This document shows positions 32,838-40,838 of a stretch of 49,043 bases of DNA, in pieces. The stretch is from Microcaldota archaeon. Lineage in GTDB: Archaea; Micrarchaeota; Micrarchaeia; Micrarchaeales; CABMGC01. The DNA lies in contig JAJZNA010000016.1 of the NCBI GenBank assembly GCA_021848065.1, positions 1-49,043 on the forward strand, read 5' to 3'. The position numbers were made by a program, and so were the translations under genes. How positions within the stretch are numbered: the first letter of the stretch is position 1; each line of letters opens with the position of its first letter. The notes beneath the pieces are model-generated. The model ran no database searches. It was not told the DNA's origin and worked only from the letters and a program-made list of their open reading frames with translations.

Positions 32838-32978
32838 CTAGCTTGAAGATGATAACGTATATTGGGAAAGCAATTGCTCCGCTAAGAAGGTAGCAAATGG
32901 TCTCTGGTCTCCTTTGTCTGCAGCCTCTATTGCTTTGTAATATTTCTCCTTATTAGAGAATTTTGGTAGGTTTGTTAT
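32838..32978 (-). pseudogene. Decayed C-terminal fragment of a second Fic protein
   Basis: A 46-residue open frame on the minus strand ends at a stop three bases from att-like copy d. It contains SNKEKYYKAIEAADKGDQRP followed by FATFLAEQL. This matches the C-terminal segment of Fic proteins, where Y-Y-x-A-L/I precedes G-D-x-R-P, also seen in the intact gene at 30152 (EYYNALQRYELDGDIRP). There is no start codon and a stop lies just upstream, so it is a remnant. Confidence 0.6.
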
Positions 32979-33179
32979 CTAACAAATTCCACAAATCTGT
33001 CCACAAATCCGAGCTAGGCCAAGCGCCACTATGGGAAACTATGCTTTATACAAACCGAACCTGCCTAAGAATATACTGCACCAAAGTCAAATCAGCTAAA
33101 TCTCAATTCAATCCAAAAACCTTTTCAATATGCCAGGCCCCGAAAATCTATTTCTTGAGTTGAACCTATGGCTGCCTGA
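32979..33179. other. Non-coding spacer with a 14-bp repeat copy
   Basis: Together with the decayed Fic fragment, this fills the 458-bp gap between the nucleotidyltransferase and the J-domain gene. It holds the second copy of TACAAACCGAACCT (33049-33062). I see no gene. A 66-codon frame on the plus strand has no protein-like composition. Confidence 0.5.
33049..33062 (+). repeat. 14-bp direct repeat, copy 2
   Basis: TACAAACCGAACCT, identical to 31177-31190, 1.87 kb away. Confidence 0.7.
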
Positions 33180-34154
33180 TCAATATCCGCCACTACTTCG
33201 CGATGCTTCATTCCACTCCCTTCTAATCGCATTGGCGCCTTTGGTATTACCTACTGCCTCCAAATAACCTGCCGCCTCTACTATGAGTGGCCTTGCATTT
33301 TGCATGGCACCATACCTCATAGAGGTTCTTGCCATTTTGATTAAATATTCCACAAATTCGTCATATATCTGCCTGCTTTTCTCCACATCTTTCACTATTT
33401 TTAGTCTTTTTCTCGCATCATCTATTAGGCTTCTTGCATGGTCAGTGTTCCCAAATCTCATGTGGGTTCTCGCGCTGCCAATTAAATGGTCTGTAAATTC
33501 ATCGTAAATTCCCCTTGATCTTCGACCGTCTTCGGCCGCGTTCAATCTTTTTACGATCTTATTTACTAGTTTCCTTGCAAGTTCAGTGTTTCCACATCTC
33601 ATGTGTAGTTTTGCCTGTTCAATAAGGTGTTCTGTAAATTCGGAATCAAGCCTGGTTGCTTCTTCAATGCTTGCCTCCCCAAGCAGTCTTGTCACGGCCT
33701 CTTCTACGTCTGCTCCGGCTCTTTCAGTATTTCCGTACCGCATGTGCTCCCTGGCATCGTTTATAACTGTTTGTAATGGCCTTCGTGTTACCCGCATTCT
33801 TTGCGATGAACCAAAACTCGATGATTGCCTTCCAGCGCCAAAAATGGCATCAACTAAATTTACAAATAAATACGGCTGCCCTGTTGTTTGGGGGCCATTA
33901 CCTGTTGTCCCACTGCCCCTTACTGAACTCAATGCAGCCTGAGCGAGCTCCTCATCGTAAGCTTGTCTCCTGTTAGGATCTCTTAACACATTGTATGCAG
34001 CTGTCACGTCCTTAAATACTCCATGTGCAACCGGATCCGCATTCATATCTGGATGAAGCGTTCTAGCCAGGCCCCTGTACGCGTCCCTTATGGCATCAGG
34101 GCCAGCGTGTCGGCTAACCCCAAGCGTTTCATAGTGGGTTTTATTTTGCGCCAT
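33180..34154 (-). CDS. J-domain protein with helical repeats
   Basis: 324 residues from ATG 34154, with GGTG just upstream. An N-terminal J domain (about 5-70) has HYETLGVSRHAGPDAIRDAY and the HPD motif at 34-36, needed to stimulate Hsp70 ATPase. No zinc fingers or G/F-rich region of a full DnaJ are present. From about residue 130 to the end come four repeats of about 45 residues with the core A-R-x-H-M-R-x-G-N-T (AREHMRYGNTERA, AKLHMRCGNTELA, ARTHMRFGNTDHA, ARTSMRYGAMQNA). They are probably paired helices like TPRs. A client-specific co-chaperone is plausible. TATATA at 34186-34191 is a likely promoter. Confidence 0.8.
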   Translation of the reverse strand: MAQNKTHYETLGVSRHAGPDAIRDAYRGLARTLHPDMNADPVAHGVFKDVTAAYNVLRDPNRRQAYDEELAQAALSSVRGSGTTGNGPQTTGQPYLFVNLVDAIFGAGRQSSSFGSSQRMRVTRRPLQTVINDAREHMRYGNTERAGADVEEAVTRLLGEASIEEATRLDSEFTEHLIEQAKLHMRCGNTELARKLVNKIVKRLNAAEDGRRSRGIYDEFTDHLIGSARTHMRFGNTDHARSLIDDARKRLKIVKDVEKSRQIYDEFVEYLIKMARTSMRYGAMQNARPLIVEAAGYLEAVGNTKGANAIRREWNEASRSSGGY

Positions 34155-34205
34155 TTCACCACGATATTTTGTAGGTATCTTTTCGTATATACGGATTTTG
34201 AGCAC

Positions 34206-34513
34206 TTTGACTAATGTCTAATTTTGTAGCTATTCTATTGCGCCTTTTATGATATATAAGCTGTTAGTTGCAGTCAATAACGGATAATTGCCTTTTGGTA
34301 TGTGCTTATAAATGCCTGTGCTTCATGCTGCACTAAGCTTCAATCAGCCTATCAACGTATCCCCGTCAAATCCCAATTCTTCCACGTTTCTTGCTCCCGG
34401 CATTTTATGTTATCCTATGCCTGTCATTTTTAATTTAATGGCGTTATTGGCATCTATTCGCCCAAAAATCTTACTTCAGGACCAAATTCCCATGTCTCAA
34501 TCCAACACCACTC
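34206..34513. other. AT-rich intergenic region, nothing identified
   Basis: Between the divergent J-domain and cold-shock genes. A frame continuing upstream from the cold-shock gene is open here, but it reads as low-complexity sequence outside the cold-shock domain. Degenerate CCTGTG/CTTCAT words near 34314-34327 recall the att-like repeats but are too weak to call. Confidence 0.4.
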
Positions 34514-34523
34514 TTATTATAAA
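34514..34523 (+). promoter_or_regulatory. TATA box of the cold-shock gene
   Basis: TTATTATAAA predicts a start near 34544, about 17 nt before ATG 34561. Confidence 0.55.
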
Positions 34524-34560
34524 CTATTCCACAGATATATTATCGCAAAAATGTGATAAA

Positions 34561-34752
34561 ATGAAAGGAAAAGTGAAAATGTTCAACGCCGAAAGAGGGT
34601 TTGGATTCATAACAGGAGAGGATGGGAAGGACACGTACTTCCACAAGACTGCAGTAGAAGGCGGTGCATCAATATCTGTAGGCGACTCTGTAGAATATGA
34701 AGTAGAGCAGGGAGACCGCGGAACACGCGCAAAGAACGTAAGAAAGGTATAA
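34561..34752 (+). CDS. Cold-shock domain protein (CspA family)
   Basis: 63 residues from ATG 34561; the open frame upstream is rejected as it precedes the promoter. A single OB-fold: MKGKVKMFNAERGFGFITGE with RNP1 (GFGFI), DTYFHKTAV as RNP2 and the end GTRAKNVRKV. It binds single-stranded RNA or DNA as a chaperone. Csp proteins are patchy in archaea. The gene lies in the accessory region, so transfer is possible. A strong hairpin follows 20 nt after the stop. Confidence 0.93.
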   Translation: MKGKVKMFNAERGFGFITGEDGKDTYFHKTAVEGGASISVGDSVEYEVEQGDRGTRAKNVRKV

Positions 34753-34772
34753 TTGCCTGGATTTATAACAAA

Positions 34773-34805
34773 GGGTGACCACAACGATTTTGTTTGTGGT
34801 CACTC
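34773..34805 (+). terminator. 12-bp hairpin after the cold-shock gene
   Basis: GTGACCACAA (34775-34784) pairs perfectly with TTGTGGTCAC (34794-34803) across a 9-nt loop, with one G-U and one G-C pair extending it. A T-containing stretch follows. A transcription terminator or 3'-end stabiliser is likely. Confidence 0.6.
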
Positions 34806-35362
34806 CTAATTTCTATATCCTATACGAACCACGCGTGCACAACCAAATCATACTATGCCTGCATTGTGTTTATACGAGCCAAACTATATGCTAGTGCATA
34901 TAAAGTATAATTGGCACACTGGCTACCAATCCTATCCAAAAACTGCAGTTCTGATAGCTCTAGTTGTTTCTCCACTGCTTCTTGTGTCTTCGTCTACGTT
35001 TTTGGGTTATTCCGGCTCTACTCATAGCTTTCCCTTTTTATTGGTTATATAGTCAACAGATAGACATAAAAGGGAATCCGAACATTTTAGGAATGTTTGG
35101 GGCGCCAATTGCCTACGCTAGAAAGCAATGGGCAAATGCGAAAGGTACAATGCAGGATACGGCAACCATTCTCACATCATCCGCGGAGAGAACTGCCAAT
35201 GCAACCTGCGTTGCAAAGTTCCCGAAGCGTTGAAAACAGATCTGCCCATGTCCAATATTTCCTTATCTAAAATTCACCCTAACGCATTATCCAAATTATT
35301 CTATTTCTGGCTGAATATCTACAACTATTTTAACTTATTGCACACACATATTGCTGGTCGTA
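34806..35362. other. Intergenic region with a possible small membrane ORF
   Basis: 557 bp with no confident gene. A TTG-initiated frame at 34964-35233 would encode a hydrophobic N-terminus followed by a polar tail (NPNILGMFGAPIAYARKQWA). It has no clear promoter or ribosome site, so I do not call it. TTTTTAACT-like AT-rich sequence near 35329 may be the promoter of the next gene. Confidence 0.35.
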
Positions 35363-36055
35363 ATGGATCAAGATATACAACAGCCTGTTAACAATCCACA
35401 GGTCTCAATTCCAGTTGTTACTAAGGGTAAAACCCCATATGCAATAGGTATTGCTGTAGTTCTAATAATCCTTGTGGGGGTTGGATATTTGCTCACTATG
35501 CATGGGCAACCTCATTTATCTGCAAATTCTTCCACGCCCCAGAATGGTTCCGCAGCAAACACAAGACAGCAGAACCCATCCACCAATTCCACCGCAGCAA
35601 ACTCCAGCACCCAGCAGAACCAATCCTCTTCAGGCTACGTGACATGTGCGCCAGTGCTTCCTGAATTCAACTGTTCCGCAGTTTCTGATCCTGTAATACA
35701 TAGCTACCTGAGCCTGTATTCAAATGAGACAACCCTATTCAATGGCACTTTCATCAACATGGAGATAACCCAGAATACTGGTAAAAACTGGACATATGTT
35801 AACATATCCTTCGTGCCACTAGGGACTCCTACCTCTGGCGGCATACCTGAATACAATTTTACTTCTCCCGGAAACACCTCTGCTGCAGTGTTCGACATGT
35901 ATACTGGGCAGTTTGCCCTAGCATTATTCATCCCCGTTTCAAAGCAGACTTCGGGAAATTTCACGGGCCAGCTCTGGGCACACTATTATGTAAATGGGAG
36001 CAGTTCACCGCAATATTCCCTAATAGGAAACGTGACGGTACATTCTTTTCCATGA
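35363..36055 (+). CDS. Membrane-anchored secreted protein, unknown
   Basis: 230 residues from ATG 35363 (MDQDIQQPVNN). A short cytoplasmic leader, one membrane helix at about 26-46 (AIGIAVVLIILVGVGYLL), then a ~50-residue Ser/Thr/Asn/Gln linker rich in N-x-S/T sequons. A C-terminal beta-rich domain follows (TFINMEITQNTGKNWTYVNI). It contains CAPVLPEFNC, a likely disulfide. The topology resembles the proteins at 15733 and the kelch genes. I recognise no named domain. Confidence 0.75.
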   Translation: MDQDIQQPVNNPQVSIPVVTKGKTPYAIGIAVVLIILVGVGYLLTMHGQPHLSANSSTPQNGSAANTRQQNPSTNSTAANSSTQQNQSSSGYVTCAPVLPEFNCSAVSDPVIHSYLSLYSNETTLFNGTFINMEITQNTGKNWTYVNISFVPLGTPTSGGIPEYNFTSPGNTSAAVFDMYTGQFALALFIPVSKQTSGNFTGQLWAHYYVNGSSSPQYSLIGNVTVHSFP

Positions 36056-36140
36056 TACTGTGAATGCTGCCAAAGCTGGATGTGGCCAAGTGCAAATGCT
36101 ATACATTTCGGTGCGACACCCTCTCATGGCGTGCCCTAAT

Positions 36141-36169
36141 GCAAAGCCCTCCTTTGCGTTAAAAGGGCT
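36141..36169. terminator. Overlapping hairpins between convergent genes
   Basis: GCAAAG-CCCTC-CTTTGC (36141-36157) and the alternative AGCCCT...AGGGCT (36145-36169) lie between two convergent genes and may act as a bidirectional terminator. The two stems exclude each other. Confidence 0.35.
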
Positions 36170-36186
36170 GGAAAGGCCTTCCAAGC

Positions 36187-36669
36187 CTATCCTTCCATCT
36201 CTTCCGAAAGCTTGTCCATCTGCTGGTTCCATCCTGCTTCCATGCCCCTAAGTGCGAATTCCGACTTTGGCCCGGCTTTTGTCACACGTATGTTCACAAT
36301 CACCTTTGTCTTCCCGCCAAGGTCTTCGAAATGCACTGTGACTTCTGCCTCCACCACTATGTCCTTGACATCGTCCAGGGCCTGCGAGGTGAAAACAAGC
36401 TTTTTCATAGGTACGACTTCTTTGAAGATCCCACTCATGGGCCATTCCTGTCCGCTGAAGCTTCCAAGTTCCTTCCCTGCACGCATCACTATATTGATCT
36501 TACCTCCAGGCCTTGCGTCAACTTCACAAACTGGGTTTGTAACTCCCCTAGGTCCCCACCACTTCCTAACTACGTCCTGGTCTGTCCATGCTTTCCATAA
36601 CTTTTCAATAGGCGCATCGTACATGCGCGTCATTTGCAGCTCTTTCGGGCTTACATTTTCTCCTACCAT
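36187..36669 (-). CDS. AHSA1/SRPBCC-domain protein
   Basis: 160 residues from ATG 36669, 13 nt after the ArsR gene. It has the helix-grip fold of the AHSA1/START-like family: MTRMYDAPIEKLWKAWTD, then VRKWWGPRGVT (the family W-W-G-P signature), and the end GMEAGWNQQMDKLSEEM. Members bind hydrophobic ligands or act as Aha1-like modulators. The common pairing with an ArsR-type regulator suggests ligand-linked control. Ligand unknown. Confidence 0.9.
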   Translation of the reverse strand: MVGENVSPKELQMTRMYDAPIEKLWKAWTDQDVVRKWWGPRGVTNPVCEVDARPGGKINIVMRAGKELGSFSGQEWPMSGIFKEVVPMKKLVFTSQALDDVKDIVVEAEVTVHFEDLGGKTKVIVNIRVTKAGPKSEFALRGMEAGWNQQMDKLSEEMEG

Positions 36670-36682
36670 GGTGACACCATCA

Positions 36683-36991
36683 TCATAACTCCTTGCCTTC
36701 CAATACCTTCCCAAGCCTCTCGAAGCGCTCATCCCACATCCTCTCAGTGTGCAATGCCCACTCCCCTACCTCAAGCATCTTTTCAGGGTTTAATCTGTAT
36801 ATGTGCTGCTGGGCTCTCTTTTCCATGTTAACCAGCTTAGCATCAAGGAGAACTTTGAGGTGCTGGGAGACTGCCTGGGCAGTTATGTTGAACTTTTTGT
36901 ATATCTCCGTTGCCGTGAGTTGCCCATTGCTTGCAAGGAGTTCAAGGATCCTGCGCCTTCTCGGCTCAGCGATTGCTAGAAAGGCATCCAT
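36683..36991 (-). CDS. ArsR-family winged-helix regulator
   Basis: 102 residues from ATG 36991 (MDAFLAIAEPRRRRILELLA). A complete ArsR winged helix: ATEIYKKFNITAQAVSQHLKVL is the helix-turn-helix and KRAQQHIYRLNPEKM the wing. There are no Cys metal sites, so it is not a classical arsenic sensor. It belongs to the subfamily paired with AHSA1-domain genes, and probably represses its own operon. Confidence 0.9.
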   Translation of the reverse strand: MDAFLAIAEPRRRRILELLASNGQLTATEIYKKFNITAQAVSQHLKVLLDAKLVNMEKRAQQHIYRLNPEKMLEVGEWALHTERMWDERFERLGKVLEGKEL

Positions 36992-37127
36992 GCACATATT
37001 GTAAAGCCTCTACTTAATAAAGCTATTACTTAAATAATACAAAGGAGTGGGATCAGGTACCAAATTCTCACTGAGAGCTGGTTGTAGAAAAGCCATATAA
37101 TCTGCCCATTATCATATCATCAGGATA

Positions 37128-37721
37128 ATGATGGAGCTGGAAACCGAGAGGCTTGTCCTGAGGGAATGGGCCAGGAAGGATGCAAGAGACCTTATCGATG
37201 GCTTGGGCGATATACGCGTCTCAAAATGGCTTGCGTACGTGAACCACCCGTATACAAGGAAGGATGCAAATGGCTGGATAGATTACTGCGCCAAGCTCTC
37301 AAAGGAGGGCCCTAAAAGGGCGGCATATCACTTTGCTATAGAGCTGAAGTCAGAGAAGAAGGTTATAGGGGGCATAAGCCTCTCAGGCATAAACTGGGCA
37401 CAGGGCATTGCGGAAGGCGGGTTTTGGCTCAATTCAAGATATCATCGCAAGGGCTATGGCACCGAGGCAGTCGCTGCCAGGCTCGAGTTTGCATTCAACA
37501 GGCTTAAGCTCAGGCGCATAGAGAACGGGTTCTTCAAGGGCAACACTGCATCGTACAGGCTGCAGATGAAATTCGGATACAGGGTCGAAGGCCTCATGCG
37601 AAAGAGGTACCTGTGCATGGCAGACGGAAAGGCCAAGGACGAATATATCACTGCCCTGCTCAAGGAGGACTGGTTGAGGAAGAGGTCCGGCACCCAAAGC
37701 AGCAGGCATGCCCGCACCTGA
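37128..37721 (+). CDS. RimJ/RimL-type GNAT acetyltransferase
   Basis: 197 residues from ATG 37128 or 37131. It begins LETERLVLREWARKDARDL, as in RimJ/RimL enzymes. The acetyl-CoA loop is NSRYHRKGYGTEAVAARLEFAF, split here around RKGYGTEA. It continues NTASYRLQMKFGYRVEGLMRKRY and ends in the KDEY motif. It acetylates protein N-termini or small amines; the substrate is not determinable. The ATATAATC about 30 bp upstream fits a near-leaderless message. Convergent with the EamA gene. Confidence 0.9.
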   Translation: MMELETERLVLREWARKDARDLIDGLGDIRVSKWLAYVNHPYTRKDANGWIDYCAKLSKEGPKRAAYHFAIELKSEKKVIGGISLSGINWAQGIAEGGFWLNSRYHRKGYGTEAVAARLEFAFNRLKLRRIENGFFKGNTASYRLQMKFGYRVEGLMRKRYLCMADGKAKDEYITALLKEDWLRKRSGTQSSRHART

Positions 37722-37724
37722 CTG

Positions 37725-38588
37725 TCAATATATTGAAAGGAGGAAGACGCCTACCATCACCATCACTATCCCGAATTTCTGGTGGATGGTAAGCTTCTCC
37801 TTCAACAGCGCCACCGCCATGAGGACGGTTATTACTATAGAAGCCGCGCTGATGGGTGTGACTATTGCAGTGTATGTGTATGTTACGCCAACATTGTAAC
37901 CAATGAAACCGATTATTCCAAGGATGCCTATTGCAAGGAACGCCTTTGAGTTGCTGGAAAACGTGCCGAATTCCTCCTTGTTGAAATGGCCGTATGCCAG
38001 ATAAAACAGGAATTGGGGGACGGAGACGAATAGCATGCTTGCAAACCATCCCACATGTTCCGTGAGGACGGTTATGAAAAAGAAGAAGAAGCCCCAACCT
38101 AGGGCGGATACCATTGCAAATTCTATTCCAAGGTGCGTTTTTCTAGTTCCAGACTTCAATATATTTGCGATGTTCAGCGAGACAAGCACAGTCCCCAGCA
38201 TTATCAGGGCTATGCAGGCCTCCTCGATAGGAGTTATTTGTTGGTTCAGGAAGGCCAGGCTTAAGAGTATCGTAACTATGGGATATGACGCGGTTATTGG
38301 CGATATGATGGATATGTTTCCTACGCGCATGCCTTTGGAAAGCCCTAGCGCACCGGCTGCTGCAGCTATGCCTGCCAGAGCTATCACAGCAAGCAGAAAT
38401 GCATTAAGGCTGTAGCCTTTCATGAAAAGGGGGATAAGGATCAGCATCATAGGCATGCGCGACGCCAGCCCCCAGAACGAAGTCCTGAATGCACCTATCT
38501 TCTTTGCACTGCCGCCTACTACATAATCCACTATGCCGAACCCGGACATTGACAGCAGTCCGAAAAGCACGCCGAGAAGGGCATTCAT
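37725..38588 (-). CDS. EamA/DMT-superfamily transporter
   Basis: 287 residues with ten predicted helices in two five-helix halves (LFGLLSMSGFGIVDYVVGG..., ISIISPITASYPIVTILLSL; then GWGFFFFFITVLTEHVGWF, ITVLMAVALLKEKLT). The conserved E-K-L-T and 'SPITASYP' turns are typical EamA features. Likely exports or imports a small metabolite; direction and substrate are unknown. It is transcribed alone and ends 3 bp from the convergent GNAT gene. Confidence 0.88.
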   Translation of the reverse strand: MNALLGVLFGLLSMSGFGIVDYVVGGSAKKIGAFRTSFWGLASRMPMMLILIPLFMKGYSLNAFLLAVIALAGIAAAAGALGLSKGMRVGNISIISPITASYPIVTILLSLAFLNQQITPIEEACIALIMLGTVLVSLNIANILKSGTRKTHLGIEFAMVSALGWGFFFFFITVLTEHVGWFASMLFVSVPQFLFYLAYGHFNKEEFGTFSSNSKAFLAIGILGIIGFIGYNVGVTYTYTAIVTPISAASIVITVLMAVALLKEKLTIHQKFGIVMVMVGVFLLSIY

Positions 38589-38657
38589 GGAAGAACCTGA
38601 TACGTGTCACTTTCCAGGCATATAAACCTTATCCAACCTGTGAGGCTTTGTGCATAT

Positions 38658-39209
38658 TCAGTATGTTGTGAATATTATCTGCGCGGAACTCATCTTTTTG
38701 TAGAACGACCTGTCCGCAAGGGTCTCCTTGGGCTTTATCATGAGCCCATCGAATCCTGTCCAGATGGTATACCAGCTCGCCGGAGTCAGTATTATCTCTA
38801 TGGCATCCTGGAATATGGTTCCCAGCCCGTTGAAAGAGAGCAGCACTGCATCCGCAAGCCCTAGAACCGCCCCAACACTCACCAGAACTGCGGCGCGCCT
38901 GTTTCGCTTGTCAAGCTCCTCCTGCGCAGCTTTGTAGTTCTTTTTGAAGTAGCTCCTCAGCCTCAGCTTTATCAACTCTTCATCAGATGTGCTGCGTATT
39001 TTCTCCGGTATGAGCAGCCTTAGCTCTATGCCCGTCTTCTTGTCCCTTGCCGCCCTTTTGGTCTCGAAGATGAAGTCCTCTGAAAGGGCCCTTTCATTGA
39101 AGGGCCTTGGGTCAAAGTCTGAAAATATGTCATCATAGCTGTCGAGTATGAGGCTTATCTCCGCTCTGTCTATTATGCTCTTGACATCGAGCTTAGATTC
39201 CTCTGCCAT
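38658..39209 (-). CDS. Conserved membrane protein of unknown function
   Basis: 183 residues from ATG 39209, placed by a TATA-like GTTAAAAAAAC at 39226-39236. The N-terminal soluble half has DFDPRPFNERALSEDFIFET, then KRAARDKKTGIELRLLIP. The latter half has two membrane helices (about 110-128 and 135-155, AVLVSVGAVLGLADAVLLSF and ILTPASWYTIWTGFDGL). The D-F-x-x-R-P/Y and R-D-K-K pattern recurs in uncharacterised prokaryotic proteins I have seen, so this is a real family without a known role. Divergent from the HerA-like gene. Confidence 0.7.
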   Translation of the reverse strand: MAEESKLDVKSIIDRAEISLILDSYDDIFSDFDPRPFNERALSEDFIFETKRAARDKKTGIELRLLIPEKIRSTSDEELIKLRLRSYFKKNYKAAQEELDKRNRRAAVLVSVGAVLGLADAVLLSFNGLGTIFQDAIEIILTPASWYTIWTGFDGLMIKPKETLADRSFYKKMSSAQIIFTTY

Positions 39210-39354
39210 ATTACTTATTGGGCTCCCTGTTTTTTTAACCCTTCTGGAAGGCGCATCACTTCTGCAATCCGGCCTCGTTCGCCATTTCCTATAGCCCACA
39301 GGCCGAATGCATATGCCATTGCACCAAAACCTATGTGCAGAGTATGCTAAGGAT

Positions 39355-39360
39355 TTAATA
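39355..39360 (+). promoter_or_regulatory. TATA box of the HerA-like gene
   Basis: TTAATA, the end of an ATTTAATA stretch, is 26 bp before 39383, six nt upstream of ATG 39389. Confidence 0.45.
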
Positions 39361-39388
39361 CTGAACTGCCATTCTTATTACAGATTGG

Positions 39389-40777
39389 ATGGATATCAAC
39401 CTTGCGGAAGGGATAGACATAGATGCACAGACCGTAATTACGGGAAGGGGCTGCGCCATAGGCCAGAGCGGATCTGGGAAGTCCTTCCTCGCAGGGGTCA
39501 TCGCTGAGGAGCTGTGCAGGTCCGGAATGCCTTTCTGCGTACTCGACACGGAAGGCGAGTACAGCTCGCTAAGGTCCGTATCCAAGAAGGTCATAGTTGT
39601 TGGCGGCGAATCAGGGGATCTTGGCCTGGATGTGGATTTCGAGAGGCTTTTCGAGGCAAGCATATCCAATGACATGCCTGTGGTTATGGATCTCTCCGAT
39701 GCAATGGACAAGAACGATGTGGCGCAGAAAGCGTTGGGCGCACTATACTCGATAGAGAGCAAGATGAGGCGGCCTTATCTGGTGATGGTGGAAGAAGCCG
39801 ACAAATTCGCCCCGCAGGTTGTTGGGGTCAGGGACAACATGGTGGAGGAGATAAGCGTAAGGGGCAGGAAGCGCGGCATAGGCCTGTTCATAACTACGCA
39901 AAGGCCTGCCAACATAAGCAAGAATGTCCTGGCACAATGCTCATACGGTTTTGTTGGGAAGCTCACCATCGAGAACGACCTAAATGCCCTTCGCATATTG
40001 ATAGGCAGCAGCGAGAGGCTCGCAAGCCTGACGAGACTGGGCACAGGGGAGTTCATGATGTTTGGCCTTAAGGAAGATGGTCCGTTCAAGGTGAAGCCCA
40101 GAAGCGCGCCGCACATAGGCATGACCCCGTCCATAAGCACATACCGGCCTGAGAACAGCAAGGTTGCGAGCATCATAAGGGATCTGAAGCTGGAAAGTGC
40201 CCCAGAGCAGCATACGAGGAAGCCCAGGCCGAAAGCAGCAGAGGCCATGATAAAATCTCTTCATGCAAATATAACGCGTGCAGATGCCGAAGCGTATGCC
40301 AGAAGGGTATCTAGGCGCATGTTCATGTTTTTCGGAAAGTCAAAGGAGAATGTTGATTCCATAGACCTAGTCTACGTGCCCGTGTGGCTGTGCGTAATAC
40401 GCATGCCTACCCGATGGAAGAACGAGTATATGGAATACAGGTGCATGGTGGGTGGGAAGAGGGGCCTGCTGCGCCTGAAAGGGGGAATAAGGGAACTGGC
40501 AGTTTCCGATGAAAAGAAAGGCAGCGCATCAGCCTATATGCGGTATCTCAGCAAGGGCGATGTCCCTGTGGAGGATGCTGATGCAGATGATGCCGAGGTG
40601 CTTCACGGAATGGACTCGAAAAAGGCGAGATCTGTGATAAGGCGGCTATTCCCTGACGCATCTATTGCAAGCATGCAGGAGGTCCACATACCTTCGTACA
40701 GGATAACCCTAAGGCAGGGAAACAGGGTAAGGGTGTTTGGCATAGACGGCGTTTACGGCAAGAGGCTTGCTGTCTAA
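39389..40777 (+). CDS. HerA/FtsK-type ATPase (DUF87-like)
   Basis: 462 residues. Walker A IGQSGSGKSFLAG (about 24-36), Walker B YLVMVEEADKF (about 130-140), then RGRKRGIGLFITTQRPANIS with the sensor TQRP typical of HerA-like and VirB4-like motors. HerA helicases drive DNA end resection with NurA, but the N-terminal HAS barrel is missing and no nurA gene is nearby. It may instead belong to a standalone DUF87 group. The ~200-residue C-terminal domain (MFFGKSKENVDSIDLVYVPV) is unrecognised. Transcribed alone. Confidence 0.85.
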   Translation: MDINLAEGIDIDAQTVITGRGCAIGQSGSGKSFLAGVIAEELCRSGMPFCVLDTEGEYSSLRSVSKKVIVVGGESGDLGLDVDFERLFEASISNDMPVVMDLSDAMDKNDVAQKALGALYSIESKMRRPYLVMVEEADKFAPQVVGVRDNMVEEISVRGRKRGIGLFITTQRPANISKNVLAQCSYGFVGKLTIENDLNALRILIGSSERLASLTRLGTGEFMMFGLKEDGPFKVKPRSAPHIGMTPSISTYRPENSKVASIIRDLKLESAPEQHTRKPRPKAAEAMIKSLHANITRADAEAYARRVSRRMFMFFGKSKENVDSIDLVYVPVWLCVIRMPTRWKNEYMEYRCMVGGKRGLLRLKGGIRELAVSDEKKGSASAYMRYLSKGDVPVEDADADDAEVLHGMDSKKARSVIRRLFPDASIASMQEVHIPSYRITLRQGNRVRVFGIDGVYGKRLAV

Positions 40778-40810
40778 TTGTGGCTAGCTTCCGATAAGCG
40801 TGACGAAGCG

Positions 40811-40818
40811 TTATTAAT
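40811..40818 (+). promoter_or_regulatory. TATA box of the thioesterase gene
   Basis: TTATTAAT is centred 25-26 bp before ATG 40839, predicting a leaderless transcript. Confidence 0.55.
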
Positions 40819-40838
40819 TATTTATGAGATCTGTTTGC

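Noticed and set aside
32963..33163. Small plus-strand frame before the J-domain gene
   Set aside because: No ribosome site, promoter or protein-like pattern, and it overlaps the decayed Fic fragment and a repeat.
34312..34560. N-terminal extension of the cold-shock protein
   Set aside because: The frame is open but precedes the TATA box and reads as low-complexity sequence. The cold-shock domain begins exactly at ATG 34561.
34964..35233. Possible small membrane protein
   Set aside because: The start would be TTG without Shine-Dalgarno or TATA support, and there is no recognisable homology. Described only as a possibility in the gap entry.
30018..35362. Integrase or transposase for the island
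   Set aside because: I looked for tyrosine-recombinase, serine-recombinase and transposase motifs in the frames here and found none.
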